DNA from: an uncultured Bacilli bacterium
GTDB taxonomy: Bacteria > Bacillota_I > Bacilli_A > RF39 > UBA660
Direction: 5' to 3'
Assembly (NCBI GenBank): GCA_934148015.1
Contig: CAKPCU010000003.1
Coordinates: forward strand, 21,974-85,973
DNA: 64,000 bases
Shown here one piece after another: positions 1 to 8,278 of the stretch. Each line of letters begins with the position of its first letter. Position 1 is the first letter of the stretch. The position numbers and the translations under genes are program-made. The notes below the pieces were generated by a model, which saw only the letters and a list, made by a program, of their open reading frames with translations, was not told the origin of the DNA and searched no databases.

Positions 1-19
1 AAAGACCTAAGTGGTCTTT
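1..19 (-). terminator. Terminator hairpin at window edge
   Basis: A perfect 7-bp stem (AAAGACC / GGTCTTT) lies just past the stop codon of the small membrane protein gene at 24-233, read on the minus strand. The T-run that should follow is outside the window, so this is a probable rather than proven intrinsic terminator. Confidence 0.5.
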
Positions 20-23
20 ATAT

Positions 24-233
24 CTAAAACGTAGGTTTTATTAAAAATGTAACTAAATTACATAAAATTAACATTATATATGGCATTAAAGTAAATGTAT
101 CAGTTTTAATTTGAAATATTAATAATCCAACAATAATTAAGTCAAATATAATCATTACAATTCTTAAACTCTTAAGCTTCTTTTTTCTTAAAGCTAGTTC
201 TTCATCAGTTATTACTTTCACTTGTTTTTTCAT
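24..233 (-). CDS. Small two-TM membrane protein, function unknown
   Basis: About 69 residues. It has a lysine-rich cytoplasmic N-terminus (KKQVKVITDEELALRKKKLK) followed by two hydrophobic segments separated by a short polar turn (KTDTF). I chose the ATG at 233 because GGTG lies about 9 bases upstream; an ATG four codons earlier has no better ribosome binding site. The start overlaps the 3' end of the upstream gene (205-1026) in another frame, so the two are probably translationally coupled. A terminator hairpin follows directly. I do not recognise the family. Confidence 0.55.
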   Translation of the reverse strand: MKKQVKVITDEELALRKKKLKSLRIVMIIFDLIIVGLLIFQIKTDTFTLMPYIMLILCNLVTFLIKPTF

Positions 234-1026
234 TATATTCTGCACCTACACTAGTTAATTTACAACTAAATCCTTTCTTTTCGTAAGCATCTTTTAATAT
301 TAAATAAGTATCACCAGCACTTGGTTTTACAAAATAATTCATTTTTCCATCTTCAATTGTAATTGCATTAAAATCAACTATATCATAAAAAACTTTATCA
401 TTAAAATTAAAACCTTTTTCAGTTTTTTCAAAAGTAACGTTATTACCAACAACAGCTGCATTATTGATAAAATATGACTCATATTCACTTTGAAGCTTTG
501 CACTTTCTTCACTAATACTTTCTAAATTAGACATTAAAACGTAGTTAAACTCACTTTTATTTATAACACTATCTACATAATTAGCAGTATAAGTAACAGT
601 TTGAGACTCTGAATCACTTTTTGCATTAAATTCACATATTAAAGTACCATTTTCTTCTAATTTTTTAGTTGTGGTAATAGTAGTTGTTGTACTTTGCGTT
701 TTATCTTCTTTTTTCTTATTAAATATATTAAGATCAAAATTGCTATTTACATAATATAGTACTAATAATATTATTGTAACAAGTATAATAATAATTAAAA
801 TTTTATTACTCTTTTTATTTAACTCTAGGATTTCATCTTTACTAACAGGATCAATAATAACAGTATTATTAATTGCACCGTCATATAATTCATCTAAATT
901 TATTTCGCGAGTAATATTATCTTCTTCTTTTTTTACGTTTTCATCTTTAATTTCTTCTTCTTTTATAGAATCTGTTTTTTCTAACTCTTCTTTTTCATTT
1001 ATTTTGTCTTCATTTTTTTCTTCCAC
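205..1026 (-). CDS. Membrane-anchored protein with acidic N-tail and extracytoplasmic domain
   Basis: 273 residues. Residues 1-70 are a charged, Glu/Lys-rich cytoplasmic tail, residues about 74-93 are one transmembrane helix, and the rest is a Ser/Thr-rich linker plus a globular extracytoplasmic domain. That domain has two cysteines (in LICEF and GFSCK) and ends with a helix of the form LKDAYEKKGFSCK. The same design, including a terminal LKNILEKQGYTCK, is seen in the protein at 4234-5064, so the two look like paralogues. The outer domain is loosely reminiscent of DUF1307-type lipoproteins, but I cannot confirm this. Function unknown. It sits just downstream of psd. Confidence 0.7.
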   Translation of the reverse strand: MEEKNEDKINEKEELEKTDSIKEEEIKDENVKKEEDNITREINLDELYDGAINNTVIIDPVSKDEILELNKKSNKILIIIILVTIILLVLYYVNSNFDLNIFNKKKEDKTQSTTTTITTTKKLEENGTLICEFNAKSDSESQTVTYTANYVDSVINKSEFNYVLMSNLESISEESAKLQSEYESYFINNAAVVGNNVTFEKTEKGFNFNDKVFYDIVDFNAITIEDGKMNYFVKPSAGDTYLILKDAYEKKGFSCKLTSVGAEYNEKTSESNN

Positions 1027-1060
1027 TAGTATTACCTCCCTTTCTATGATAACATATATT

Positions 1061-1909
1061 TTATTTTTTAAATATCTTTTCTCCTATTTTTTCATTACAT
1101 TTGACACTTACTTCATAACCTTTTAGAGAATTATTTATAATATCATCATCAAGTTTTATAACATTTTCTTTAACTAGTAATATAACAGTGGACCCTCCAA
1201 ATTTAAAATAACCTTTTTCATCGCCCTTTTTAAATTTTTTTATTTTTTTATTGACAATACGTCCAACTAGTAAAGCTCCAACTTCTATATATACAATATC
1301 ATCAAAATTATCAGTTTTAATTAAAGTGCATTCTCTAGTATTTTCATGAAAAACTTTATACTTATCATAAACAATAGGATTAACAGTATGAAATTTGCCT
1401 TTAATACTATACTTTTTTATAACACTACCACTATCAATAAAATGATATCTATGATAATTACTAGGTGTAAGTCTAAATACTAATGCATAACCATTTTTAT
1501 AATCACTAGCTAACTTATTATCTTTTAAAAGTTCTTTTATACTATACTTACTTTTTTTAATATTAATAAGTAGATCATCATCTATTTTATAGCAAGTAAG
1601 ATAAGAGTCAGCACATGATGTAAATGTATTCTCATCTTTAATAATAGGTCTTTTTGATGGTATTACCCTTCTTGTAAAAAAATCATTAAAAGATATATAT
1701 TTTTTATCATAGTATTCACTCATATCAATGTTATTTTTCTTAATGAAATGATTAATATAAAGACATGATATTCTTCTATCCATTAAAAATCCCATTATAT
1801 TACTTACATATTTATTATTAACTAATATCTTAAGTATTAGTCTACCAGCAGCTGTTTTATACAAAAATGATAATCCAAAGCCAGGATTATCTTTAATGCA
1901 ATTTCTCAA
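1061..1909 (-). CDS. psd: Phosphatidylserine decarboxylase proenzyme
   Basis: 282 residues. The enzyme decarboxylates phosphatidylserine to phosphatidylethanolamine at the membrane. The family signature FGGST near residue 240 is the self-cleavage site where the serine becomes the pyruvoyl group. The conserved Asp (CADS) and His residues (YHRYHF) of the catalytic core are visible. The start is TTG, one base after the stop of pssA, so translation is probably coupled; no separate strong Shine-Dalgarno is seen. Pairing with pssA gives a complete PS-to-PE branch, as in Bacillus. High confidence in the family. Confidence 0.93.
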   Translation of the reverse strand: MRNCIKDNPGFGLSFLYKTAAGRLILKILVNNKYVSNIMGFLMDRRISCLYINHFIKKNNIDMSEYYDKKYISFNDFFTRRVIPSKRPIIKDENTFTSCADSYLTCYKIDDDLLINIKKSKYSIKELLKDNKLASDYKNGYALVFRLTPSNYHRYHFIDSGSVIKKYSIKGKFHTVNPIVYDKYKVFHENTRECTLIKTDNFDDIVYIEVGALLVGRIVNKKIKKFKKGDEKGYFKFGGSTVILLVKENVIKLDDDIINNSLKGYEVSVKCNEKIGEKIFKK

Positions 1910-1910
1910 A

Positions 1911-2549
1911 CTATCTAATTGATGCAGAAATAATTGCTATTTCTATCGCTGCTAAGATAGAACATATAACAAACCATATTCCTGTAGGTTTTTTAATTTT
2001 TATATTTAAAACAAATAAAATTGCTGTAACTAACATAATTAAAGGATAGGCTTTATTAAATATGTTAGGTCCTAAAAAAATATGTAAATTATAAGTAAAT
2101 GGAAGTATTATTGCAATACTGGTAACTGGAAGTCCATAGTAATAGTTTTTATCTTCCAAAGATTTATTAAATATTTTTTTACTTTCTTTTTCTTCTGCTA
2201 AAACATTAAAATATGCTAATCTAATTACTGCTGTAAGTGCATATATAACGTATGTAATTTTACAAAATATACCATTAAATCCCATACATATTCCAATAAC
2301 AACAGGAAATGCACCGTAACAAATACAGTCTGCTAAAGAATCTATTTGAATTCCAAATTTTTTCTCACGCTCACTTCTTTTGCAAGCTCTTGCAACTGTT
2401 CCATCAAACATATCACATATACCAGATATTATAAGACACATAATTGCAACTGGTATATGATTAAAAAAAGCAAACATCATCCCAATTACTGATGATGCAA
2501 CTCCTATATATGTAAGTAAAACTGATATTCCGTAATAACCTATAAACAT
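1911..2549 (-). CDS. pssA: CDP-diacylglycerol--serine O-phosphatidyltransferase
   Basis: 212 residues, multi-pass membrane protein of the CDP-alcohol phosphatidyltransferase family. It condenses CDP-diacylglycerol with L-serine to give phosphatidylserine, which the next gene product decarboxylates. The CDP-OH-P signature D-x2-DG-x2-AR-x8-G-x3-D-x3-D is complete: it begins CDMFDGTVAR and ends GIQIDSLAD. Six hydrophobic segments are evident. It is the first gene of a pssA-psd pair and may share a transcript with the two small genes beyond psd. Confidence 0.93.
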   Translation of the reverse strand: MFIGYYGISVLLTYIGVASSVIGMMFAFFNHIPVAIMCLIISGICDMFDGTVARACKRSEREKKFGIQIDSLADCICYGAFPVVIGICMGFNGIFCKITYVIYALTAVIRLAYFNVLAEEKESKKIFNKSLEDKNYYYGLPVTSIAIILPFTYNLHIFLGPNIFNKAYPLIMLVTAILFVLNIKIKKPTGIWFVICSILAAIEIAIISASIR

Positions 2550-2605
2550 AACTTGTACTCCTTAATCATAGTATAGTAAGATTATATCATATTTAAAAAA
2601 ATATA

Positions 2606-2638
2606 TAAAGAAAAAAGAAGAATTAATTTTCTTCTTTT
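2606..2638 (-). terminator. Probable terminator of lysS
   Basis: A 10-bp inverted repeat (AAAAGAAGAA at 2613-2622 and TTCTTCTTTT at 2629-2638) straddles the lysS stop codon. On the minus strand it is followed by a T-rich but interrupted run. The stem is only A/T and G/A rich, so strength is uncertain. Confidence 0.4.
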
Positions 2639-4134
2639 GCACTTGTATTATCATTTTCTGGCTTCATTAATGGGAATAATAGTATGTCCCTAATAGAATC
2701 TTGTTCTAAGAATAACATACATAATCTATCTATTCCATAACCAATACCACCAGCTGGAGGCATACCATACTCTAAAGCTTCTATGAAATCCATATCAATA
2801 TCATTAGCTTCATCATTTCCTAAATCTCTTTCTTTTAATTGTTCTTCAAATCTTTCTAACTGATCAATTGGATCATTAAGCTCAGTATATGCATTAGCAA
2901 ACTCTTTACCAGCTATAAATAATTCAAATCTATCAACAAATCTTGGATCATCAGGATTCTTCTTAGTAAGAGGAGAAATTTCTATTGGATGACCATATAA
3001 GAACGTAGGTTGAATAAGAGTTTCTTCTACGTATTTTTCAAAGAATAAATTAATTATATGTCCAACACTTCTTTCGTGTTCTTGAACTTCTATGTTATGT
3101 TCTTCGGCTAACTTTAAAGCTTCCTCAACAGTCATTTCTTTTTTAAAATCTATGCCTGTTTGTTCTTTAATAGCATCAGTCATACTAACTCTTTTCCATG
3201 GACCCTCTAAATTAATTTCATAACCACTAAAATTATAAGTCATTTTATTAAATACTTTTTTAGCAATTGTTTGATACATTTTTTCAGTTAAGTCCATCAT
3301 ACCTTCTAAGTTGCTATATGCTAAATAAGCTTCCATTAAGGTAAACTCTGGATTATGCTTTAAATCCATACCCTCATTTCTAAATACTCTTCCAATTTCA
3401 TAAACAGCTTCCATACCGCCTACTAATAACCTCTTAAGAGGTAATTCAAGAGCTATACGTAAATACATATCTAAATCTTGAGTATTATGATGAGTTATAA
3501 AAGGACGAGCTGAAGCACCAGTTAATAGTGATGTAAGAATTGGAGTTTCTACTTCAGTAAATCCTTCACCATCCATAAAGTCTCTTATGCATTTAATAAT
3601 TTTAGGTCTTAAAAAAGCTATATTCTTAGAATCTTCATTCATAATTAAATCAACATAACGTCTTCTATATCTTTCTTCTTTATCAGTTAAACCATGAAAT
3701 TTTTCTGGTAATGGTTTTAAAGCTTTAACAAGATGAGTATACTCTAAACATTTAACGGTAACTTCACCAGTTTTAGTTTTCATAACTTTACCACGTACAC
3801 CTACTATATCACCTAAATCAGCTGTTTTAAATAAGTTATAAGTATCTTCTCCAACATCATTAATTGAAATGTATACTTGCATAGGTCCAGTCTTATCTTT
3901 TATACTGAAAAATGATGCTTTACCCATCTTTCTAATAAACATAATTCTTCCTGCAATAGTTACTTCGTCATTAATGTTTTCAAATTCATCATGATCTACA
4001 TCTTTATATTTTTCTTTTATTTCATTATTAAAGGCTGTTCTTTTAAAAACATGCCCAAAAGGATCCATTCCAAGTTCTCTTATATTTTGTGCTTTTTGTC
4101 TTCTAACTAGTTCTTGTTCAGTTAATTTTCTCAT
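2623..4134 (-). CDS. lysS: Lysyl-tRNA synthetase, class II
   Basis: 503 residues, the normal length for bacterial LysS. It charges tRNA-Lys. An N-terminal OB-fold anticodon-binding domain (about residues 55-165, VTIAGRIMFIRKMGKASFF) is followed by the class II catalytic core. Motif 2 is present (GRVFRNEGMD, then HNPEFTLMEAY) and motif 3 is near the C-terminus (PPAGGIGYGIDRL). The start has AAGGAAGTG upstream, and a good vegetative promoter lies at 4156-4184, so it is transcribed on its own. Confidence 0.97.
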   Translation of the reverse strand: MRKLTEQELVRRQKAQNIRELGMDPFGHVFKRTAFNNEIKEKYKDVDHDEFENINDEVTIAGRIMFIRKMGKASFFSIKDKTGPMQVYISINDVGEDTYNLFKTADLGDIVGVRGKVMKTKTGEVTVKCLEYTHLVKALKPLPEKFHGLTDKEERYRRRYVDLIMNEDSKNIAFLRPKIIKCIRDFMDGEGFTEVETPILTSLLTGASARPFITHHNTQDLDMYLRIALELPLKRLLVGGMEAVYEIGRVFRNEGMDLKHNPEFTLMEAYLAYSNLEGMMDLTEKMYQTIAKKVFNKMTYNFSGYEINLEGPWKRVSMTDAIKEQTGIDFKKEMTVEEALKLAEEHNIEVQEHERSVGHIINLFFEKYVEETLIQPTFLYGHPIEISPLTKKNPDDPRFVDRFELFIAGKEFANAYTELNDPIDQLERFEEQLKERDLGNDEANDIDMDFIEALEYGMPPAGGIGYGIDRLCMLFLEQDSIRDILLFPLMKPENDNTSAKEEN

Positions 4135-4155
4135 GTCTTCACTTCCTTGTAAGCA

Positions 4156-4184
4156 ATTATAACATAATTTTTAATAATTAACAA
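4156..4184 (-). promoter_or_regulatory. SigA-type promoter for lysS
   Basis: Read on the minus strand: -35 TTGTTA (4184-4179), 17-base spacer, -10 TATAAT (4161-4156), about 20 bases before the lysS start codon. Confidence 0.7.
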
Positions 4185-4203
4185 TTAAACTTAAAACTTT
4201 TGC

Positions 4204-4232
4204 CAAAAAAAAATCAGATCACATTCTGATTT
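4204..4232 (-). terminator. Intrinsic terminator of the anchored-protein gene
   Basis: An 8-bp stem (AAATCAGA / TCTGATTT, 4211-4218 and 4225-4232) just after the stop of the gene at 4234-5064. On the minus strand it is followed by a long T-run. Confidence 0.75.
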
Positions 4233-4233
4233 A

Positions 4234-5064
4234 TTATTTAGACTTTTTACAAGTATAACCCTGTTTTTCTAATATATTTTTAAGTTTTTTATAGGTTAAG
4301 TTTGAATCAATTTCAAAATAACTAATAGGTTTTGTTTTTTGATCTATTTTAGATATTTCATCATAATCAAAAGACGTAAAATCAAGTGAAGAAGTAATTG
4401 AAAATTTATCATTTTCCTCATTCAAGATATAAGTAAACCCTTTCATACCATTTGAATTTACAATAACAGGTATTTTTTCCTGTCTTATGTTATCTATTTG
4501 ATCTTTAAAATCTTTTGTTATAGCAGCATAACTGTAATTACTATTAACATATGATATCTTATCTTTTTTATATGTTATTTTAACTGTATCACTTAAGACA
4601 AAGTTTTTATCGTTAACACTATACACACAAGATACGTTTTTTTCACAATTAAGATTATATATAAATAATGTCAAAATAACTATAACTAATAATATAGCGC
4701 ATAGTAAAATTATTAATATGCCTTTTCTTTTACCGTTTAGATCAGTTTGTTTTTCAACTTCAATATCATCGCCACTGCTAGAATCCAAGCTCATAACATT
4801 ATTTGATTCATTTTGTTCATCTGTGCTTTTTTCATCATTAGTATCATAATTATCTAAAGCTTCATGATCATTTTCTAATTGATTTTTAGTTTCATCATCT
4901 AATTTTGATAGGTCTATATCACTATTTTCGTAATTATATATATTTAAAGAAGTTTTAGATAAATCGTTATCATTACTATCATCACTATCAGTGTTAATTG
5001 TCAATACATCTTCTCCAAAAATATTGTCAATAGCCTCTTCTATATTTTTATCCTTATCTTTCAC
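4234..5064 (-). CDS. Membrane-anchored protein, paralogue of the 205-1026 product
   Basis: 276 residues from a GTG start at 5064, chosen because AAGGAGG lies six bases upstream; an ATG 18 codons earlier lacks a ribosome binding site. Residues 1-112 are a very acidic Asp/Ser/Asn-rich cytoplasmic region, 115-137 a transmembrane helix, and the remainder an extracytoplasmic domain with cysteines in NLNCEKNVSC and at the C-terminal QGYTCKK. The domain pattern and C-terminal helix match the protein at 205-1026. It forms a single-gene unit with its own terminator. Function unknown. Confidence 0.65.
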   Translation of the reverse strand: MKDKDKNIEEAIDNIFGEDVLTINTDSDDSNDNDLSKTSLNIYNYENSDIDLSKLDDETKNQLENDHEALDNYDTNDEKSTDEQNESNNVMSLDSSSGDDIEVEKQTDLNGKRKGILIILLCAILLVIVILTLFIYNLNCEKNVSCVYSVNDKNFVLSDTVKITYKKDKISYVNSNYSYAAITKDFKDQIDNIRQEKIPVIVNSNGMKGFTYILNEENDKFSITSSLDFTSFDYDEISKIDQKTKPISYFEIDSNLTYKKLKNILEKQGYTCKKSK

Positions 5065-5140
5065 AAGCAACCTCCTTATTATATAAACTATTATATCACA
5101 AGTCTCTAGTAGAAACAATATATTTAATTAACAATAAAAT

Positions 5141-5785
5141 TTAATTAACATCAGAATTTTTAATGATAAATAATTCATTTTCTTTACAAAAAGCATAAAA
5201 TATATCTTCTACTTTTAAATTTTTATCAAGTAAGATATTTAAAAGCCAACTTTTATTTTTCTTCATCTGATATAAATTATCAAATTGAACCTCCCCATCC
5301 AATATTATTGGAAGTGGAAATGTATCTTTGTCTTTTTTATCATCTTTTTTAAAAACGGATAATTTTCCATTAATTTCTAATACAGCATAATCTATTTCAT
5401 CTATACTTCTTATATCTTTTTCCCTTAATTGTAACAATAAGTCATCTAATGTGTATCTCTGCTCAATCATATTTTTAAAATTAATTATTCCTTTGTTTAT
5501 TATTACCACTGGCTTACCATCTACAAATCTTCTAAATTTTGCACTTTTAAGGGATATTTTAGATATTAAGATTTGAAGAGATACTAATATTACAACAGGA
5601 ATCAAATTTATAAAAAATTGATTTTTATTTTCAAGTGTTAGAGCAACTAATTCCGCTATTAAAATAAATACAACAAGATCAAAGGTACCAAGTTGACCGA
5701 CTTCTCTTTTTCCCATAATCCTAAATATTAATGCAACTAAAGCATAGATAAAAAAAGTTTTAACAATAATTTGAAATATATGCAT
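5141..5785 (-). CDS. DUF421 / YetF-family membrane protein
   Basis: 214 residues from the ATG at 5785, which has GGTGAT six bases upstream (an in-frame start 11 codons earlier has none). The protein has three N-terminal hydrophobic segments, then the family hallmarks: RIMGKREVGQL in the membrane part, and a soluble part with GKPVVIINKG, a DDLLLQLREKDI stretch and the IDYAVLEINGKLSV strand. YetF/YdfR-type proteins are widespread in spore-forming Firmicutes; their biochemical role is not settled. A second, longer homologue is at 20577-21314. The family call is firm, the function open. Confidence 0.88.
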   Translation of the reverse strand: MHIFQIIVKTFFIYALVALIFRIMGKREVGQLGTFDLVVFILIAELVALTLENKNQFFINLIPVVILVSLQILISKISLKSAKFRRFVDGKPVVIINKGIINFKNMIEQRYTLDDLLLQLREKDIRSIDEIDYAVLEINGKLSVFKKDDKKDKDTFPLPIILDGEVQFDNLYQMKKNKSWLLNILLDKNLKVEDIFYAFCKENELFIIKNSDVN

Positions 5786-5860
5786 AATAATCACCATTTC
5801 TATTATGTTATGATACATAAATTTATATTCATATAATATATTTAATTAGAGGTGATTAGT

Positions 5861-6229
5861 ATTAAAAAAATAATGAAATCTGTGCTTTATACTATTTTAA
5901 TAGCACTAATTAGTTTAATTTTTACATCAGTTTTATATTATTTCAATGTAACTAGTGATAAATTAAATAAGATATTAATTTATCTAAGTAGTATAGTATC
6001 TATGTTCACTGGATCATTAATACTATCAAAATATACAAAAAAAAGAGGAATAACTTGTGGCACATTATATTTTACAGGATGGTTTGTAATACTTATTTTA
6101 TTATCACTTATATTTAGGTCTGATTTTAATCTTAGTATGTTTATTTACTTTATTGTACTATTAATATTTAGTATGCTAGGGGGTATAATTGGAAAAAACT
6201 TTGCAGAAGAAAACAACAGTGTAAATTAA
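5861..6229 (+). CDS. TIGR04086-type small membrane protein; possible ATT start
   Basis: About 123 residues with four predicted membrane segments, ending GGIIGKNFAEEN; it matches the YrzE/TIGR04086 family common in spore formers. Start choice is unusual. The Shine-Dalgarno AGAGGTG (5849-5854) is six bases before an in-frame ATT at 5861 that would give an N-terminus reading MKKIMKSVLY, typical of the family. The alternative GTG at 5852 lies inside the Shine-Dalgarno, and the first ATG (5873) is too far away. It is divergent from the YetF-type gene. Function unknown. Confidence 0.7.
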   Translation: MKKIMKSVLYTILIALISLIFTSVLYYFNVTSDKLNKILIYLSSIVSMFTGSLILSKYTKKRGITCGTLYFTGWFVILILLSLIFRSDFNLSMFIYFIVLLIFSMLGGIIGKNFAEENNSVN

Positions 6230-6244
6230 ACTAAAATCTAAAAG

Positions 6245-6300
6245 TCAGGTAGTTTATTAGTTAGGATTGTAACTTGTAATAAACAGGAAACTATCCTTTT
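6245..6300. other. Intergenic nested hairpin
   Basis: Between the converging genes ending at 6229 and 6450 there is no ORF. The stretch contains an 8-bp stem GTTTATTA / TAATAAAC enclosing a GTTA / TAAC mini-stem with loop GGATTG, plus a competing arm pair AGGTAGTTT / AAACTATCCT. It shares the 13-mer TAGTTAGGATTGT with the intergenic region after sigG (43271-43283, opposite strand). Role unknown. Confidence 0.35.
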
Positions 6301-6385
6301 AATTTGCCTTATTTCAGTTTATAGAAAATTAAATAAATGTTTATTAATATTCTTTTTTTGTTCTTTAACGTATTTTATCTACACA

Positions 6386-6421
6386 TTAAAACCTCATTTC
6401 TTATTTAAAAGAGATGAGGTT
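6386..6421 (-). terminator. Terminator of the yqfC-dgkA gene cluster
   Basis: A 13-bp stem with one mismatch (6390-6402 with 6409-6421, core AACCTCAT / ATGAGGTT) downstream of the last diacylglycerol-kinase-like gene. On the minus strand TTTT follows. Confidence 0.55.
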
Positions 6422-6449
6422 AATATAAGCTAAATCTGTATTTATATTT

Positions 6450-6776
6450 TTATTTTATCATATGAATAAATTTTGGTAAAAATATATATAATCCAACTGA
6501 TGCCGATGTAATAGCTGCTATAACAACCGCTCCTGCTGCTGTATCTTTAGCAACCATAGCTAGTGGATTAAATTTAGTTGTATATAAATCTACCGTTAAT
6601 TCAATTGCAGAATTTATAAGTTCACAAGTTATTACAAATGATATAAAAAAGAAAATAATAAGCCATTCAGTAGTAGATAATTTAAATATAAATCCAAAAA
6701 TTATAACTAATATAGATACTGATATATGAACTAGTAGATTTTGCTCTCTATTAAAAAAATTTTTCAATTTATCCAT
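6450..6776 (-). CDS. Diacylglycerol kinase family protein (second copy)
   Basis: 108 residues, three transmembrane helices. The DgkA signature is clear: ELINSAIE followed by NPLAMVAKDTAAGAV. Enzymes of this family in Gram-positive bacteria phosphorylate undecaprenol or diacylglycerol at the inner membrane. It lies six bases downstream of a longer homologue (6782-7219) in the same orientation, so this is a tandem duplicate. It begins directly with the amphipathic N-terminal helix, while the neighbour has a 30-residue basic extension. Which lipid each copy uses cannot be told from sequence. Confidence 0.85.
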   Translation of the reverse strand: MDKLKNFFNREQNLLVHISVSILVIIFGFIFKLSTTEWLIIFFFISFVITCELINSAIELTVDLYTTKFNPLAMVAKDTAAGAVVIAAITSASVGLYIFLPKFIHMIK

Positions 6777-6781
6777 TTTAA

Positions 6782-7219
6782 TTACCTAAAACATGCGATG
6801 ATTTTTGGTAAAAATACTGTAAGCCACATACCAGCTGCAACAATACTTGCAATAAAAGTAGCAGCTGATGCAGTATCTTTAGCAATTTTTGCAAGTGGAT
6901 GAAATTCTTCTGTAACCATATCAACAACAGCTTCTATTGATGTATTAAATAGCTCTGAAACTAATATAAGAGCTCCCATAACAAGCGTTATTACCCACTG
7001 AATTGGTGTTATTTTAAATACGAAGCCACAAGTTACAACAATTATCATAACAATAACGTGAAGAGCCAAACTTTGCTCGTGCAAATATGCATATTTAAGT
7101 CCATCAAAAGAAAACTTAAAACTTCTTAGTACTCTTTTTGGACTTAATTTTTTAAATTGCTGAGATTCTACATATTTTCCTCTTGATATTTCAACTTTTA
7201 CCTTATTTTTTGATGCCAT
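6782..7219 (-). CDS. dgkA: Diacylglycerol/undecaprenol kinase family protein
   Basis: 145 residues. A basic N-terminal extension of about 30 residues precedes a DgkA-type three-helix membrane core with ELFNTSIEAVVD and HPLAKIAKDTASAA. The position directly after ybeY matches the ybeY-dgkA order of Bacillus, where the product is an undecaprenol kinase; that substrate is inferred here. The start overlaps the 3' end of ybeY by 17 bases, suggesting coupling. Confidence 0.88.
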   Translation of the reverse strand: MASKNKVKVEISRGKYVESQQFKKLSPKRVLRSFKFSFDGLKYAYLHEQSLALHVIVMIIVVTCGFVFKITPIQWVITLVMGALILVSELFNTSIEAVVDMVTEEFHPLAKIAKDTASAATFIASIVAAGMWLTVFLPKIIACFR

Positions 7220-7646
7220 ATTCTTCTAACAACTCCTTTTGTAAACTAAACATTTTTTTCTCATCATCTAATTTTTCATGATTATATCCTAGTAAATGAA
7301 GTAATCCATGAATCGATAAAAAACATATTTCTCTTTTTTCACTATGACCATACTCTAATGCCTGCTCTATTACCTTATCATAAGATATGTATATATCCCC
7401 TAAAACTCTAAGCCCTGGAACATCTACATCTTTATTATCTTCTAATGCAAATGAAATTACATCTGTTGGTCTATCCACATTTCTATATTCTTTATTTATC
7501 TTATGAATATCTTCATTATTAACTATTATAACATTAAAAAGTACGTTTTTCAAACAAAGTTTATCTAAACAATAATTAATAAAATCCTTTGGTATGTCAA
7601 TATCTATATCCTTACCATAATTATTAAAAAATTCAACATAATTCAT
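7203..7646 (-). CDS. ybeY: Endoribonuclease YbeY (16S rRNA maturation)
   Basis: 147 residues from the ATG at 7646, which has GGAGG eight bases upstream and overlaps the stop of the preceding gene as ATGA. The zinc-binding signature HGLLHLLGYNH is intact near the C-terminus, along with RPTDVISF. YbeY is a metal-dependent RNase involved in 16S rRNA 3'-end processing and ribosome quality control. It sits between a VanZ-like gene and dgkA; the phoH and yqfF genes usual in Bacillus at this point are absent. Confidence 0.95.
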   Translation of the reverse strand: MNYVEFFNNYGKDIDIDIPKDFINYCLDKLCLKNVLFNVIIVNNEDIHKINKEYRNVDRPTDVISFALEDNKDVDVPGLRVLGDIYISYDKVIEQALEYGHSEKREICFLSIHGLLHLLGYNHEKLDDEKKMFSLQKELLEEYGIKK

Positions 7647-8260
7647 ACTAAAAACCTCCAAAAGTTATACTTAAATAAAACATATATTATAATTATGATA
7701 AAAATTAACGTCATTATATCCCAGAATAATTCACTTTTTAAGAACTTCGGTAATTTGTTTACAATTATTTTAACACTATTGTATAAAGTGCAACCAATAA
7801 TACCTCCCATTGTATTTAATATAATATCATCTATATCAGCCGTTCTACCAATACAGCTTTGAGCAAATTCAATAGCAGATGATACTATAATAGAAAGGAT
7901 GGCAGTTATATATATTTTTTTATTTTTTGTATAGTGAACAACAAATATACCAAACGGTATAAATAATAAAATGTTACCAATAACATTTCTAAAAAATAAT
8001 CTAGAAGTTATGCTATATCTAAATATTTCTTTAAGAGGAGTAAAATTGTTAGTACCATAATTATTGTCCTGAAACGTTACAATATAATATAAAAGCAATA
8101 TATATATTATAAAAAGATATGTAATTATTTCCTTATATAAAACTATTTTTTGTTTATTTGTTATAAGATATATAATCCTAATTGAGACTAATATAACAGT
8201 AAATATAAATAACATTGGCCATATATTATTTATTGCTTTTAGGAAAATATTAGTAAACAT
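7643..8260 (-). CDS. VanZ-family membrane protein
   Basis: 205 residues, about five to six transmembrane helices. The VanZ-like pattern is visible: NFTPLKEIFRY, GNILLFIPFGIF, and the IEFAQ...RTADIDDIILNTMGG block. VanZ-like proteins are associated with teicoplanin resistance in enterococci, but most chromosomal members have no assigned role. It is embedded between yqfD and ybeY and overlaps ybeY by four bases, so it is co-transcribed with these housekeeping and sporulation genes. Confidence 0.85.
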   Translation of the reverse strand: MFTNIFLKAINNIWPMLFIFTVILVSIRIIYLITNKQKIVLYKEIITYLFIIYILLLYYIVTFQDNNYGTNNFTPLKEIFRYSITSRLFFRNVIGNILLFIPFGIFVVHYTKNKKIYITAILSIIVSSAIEFAQSCIGRTADIDDIILNTMGGIIGCTLYNSVKIIVNKLPKFLKSELFWDIMTLIFIIIIIYVLFKYNFWRFLV

Positions 8261-8278
8261 AATAAGCCTCCAAATAAA

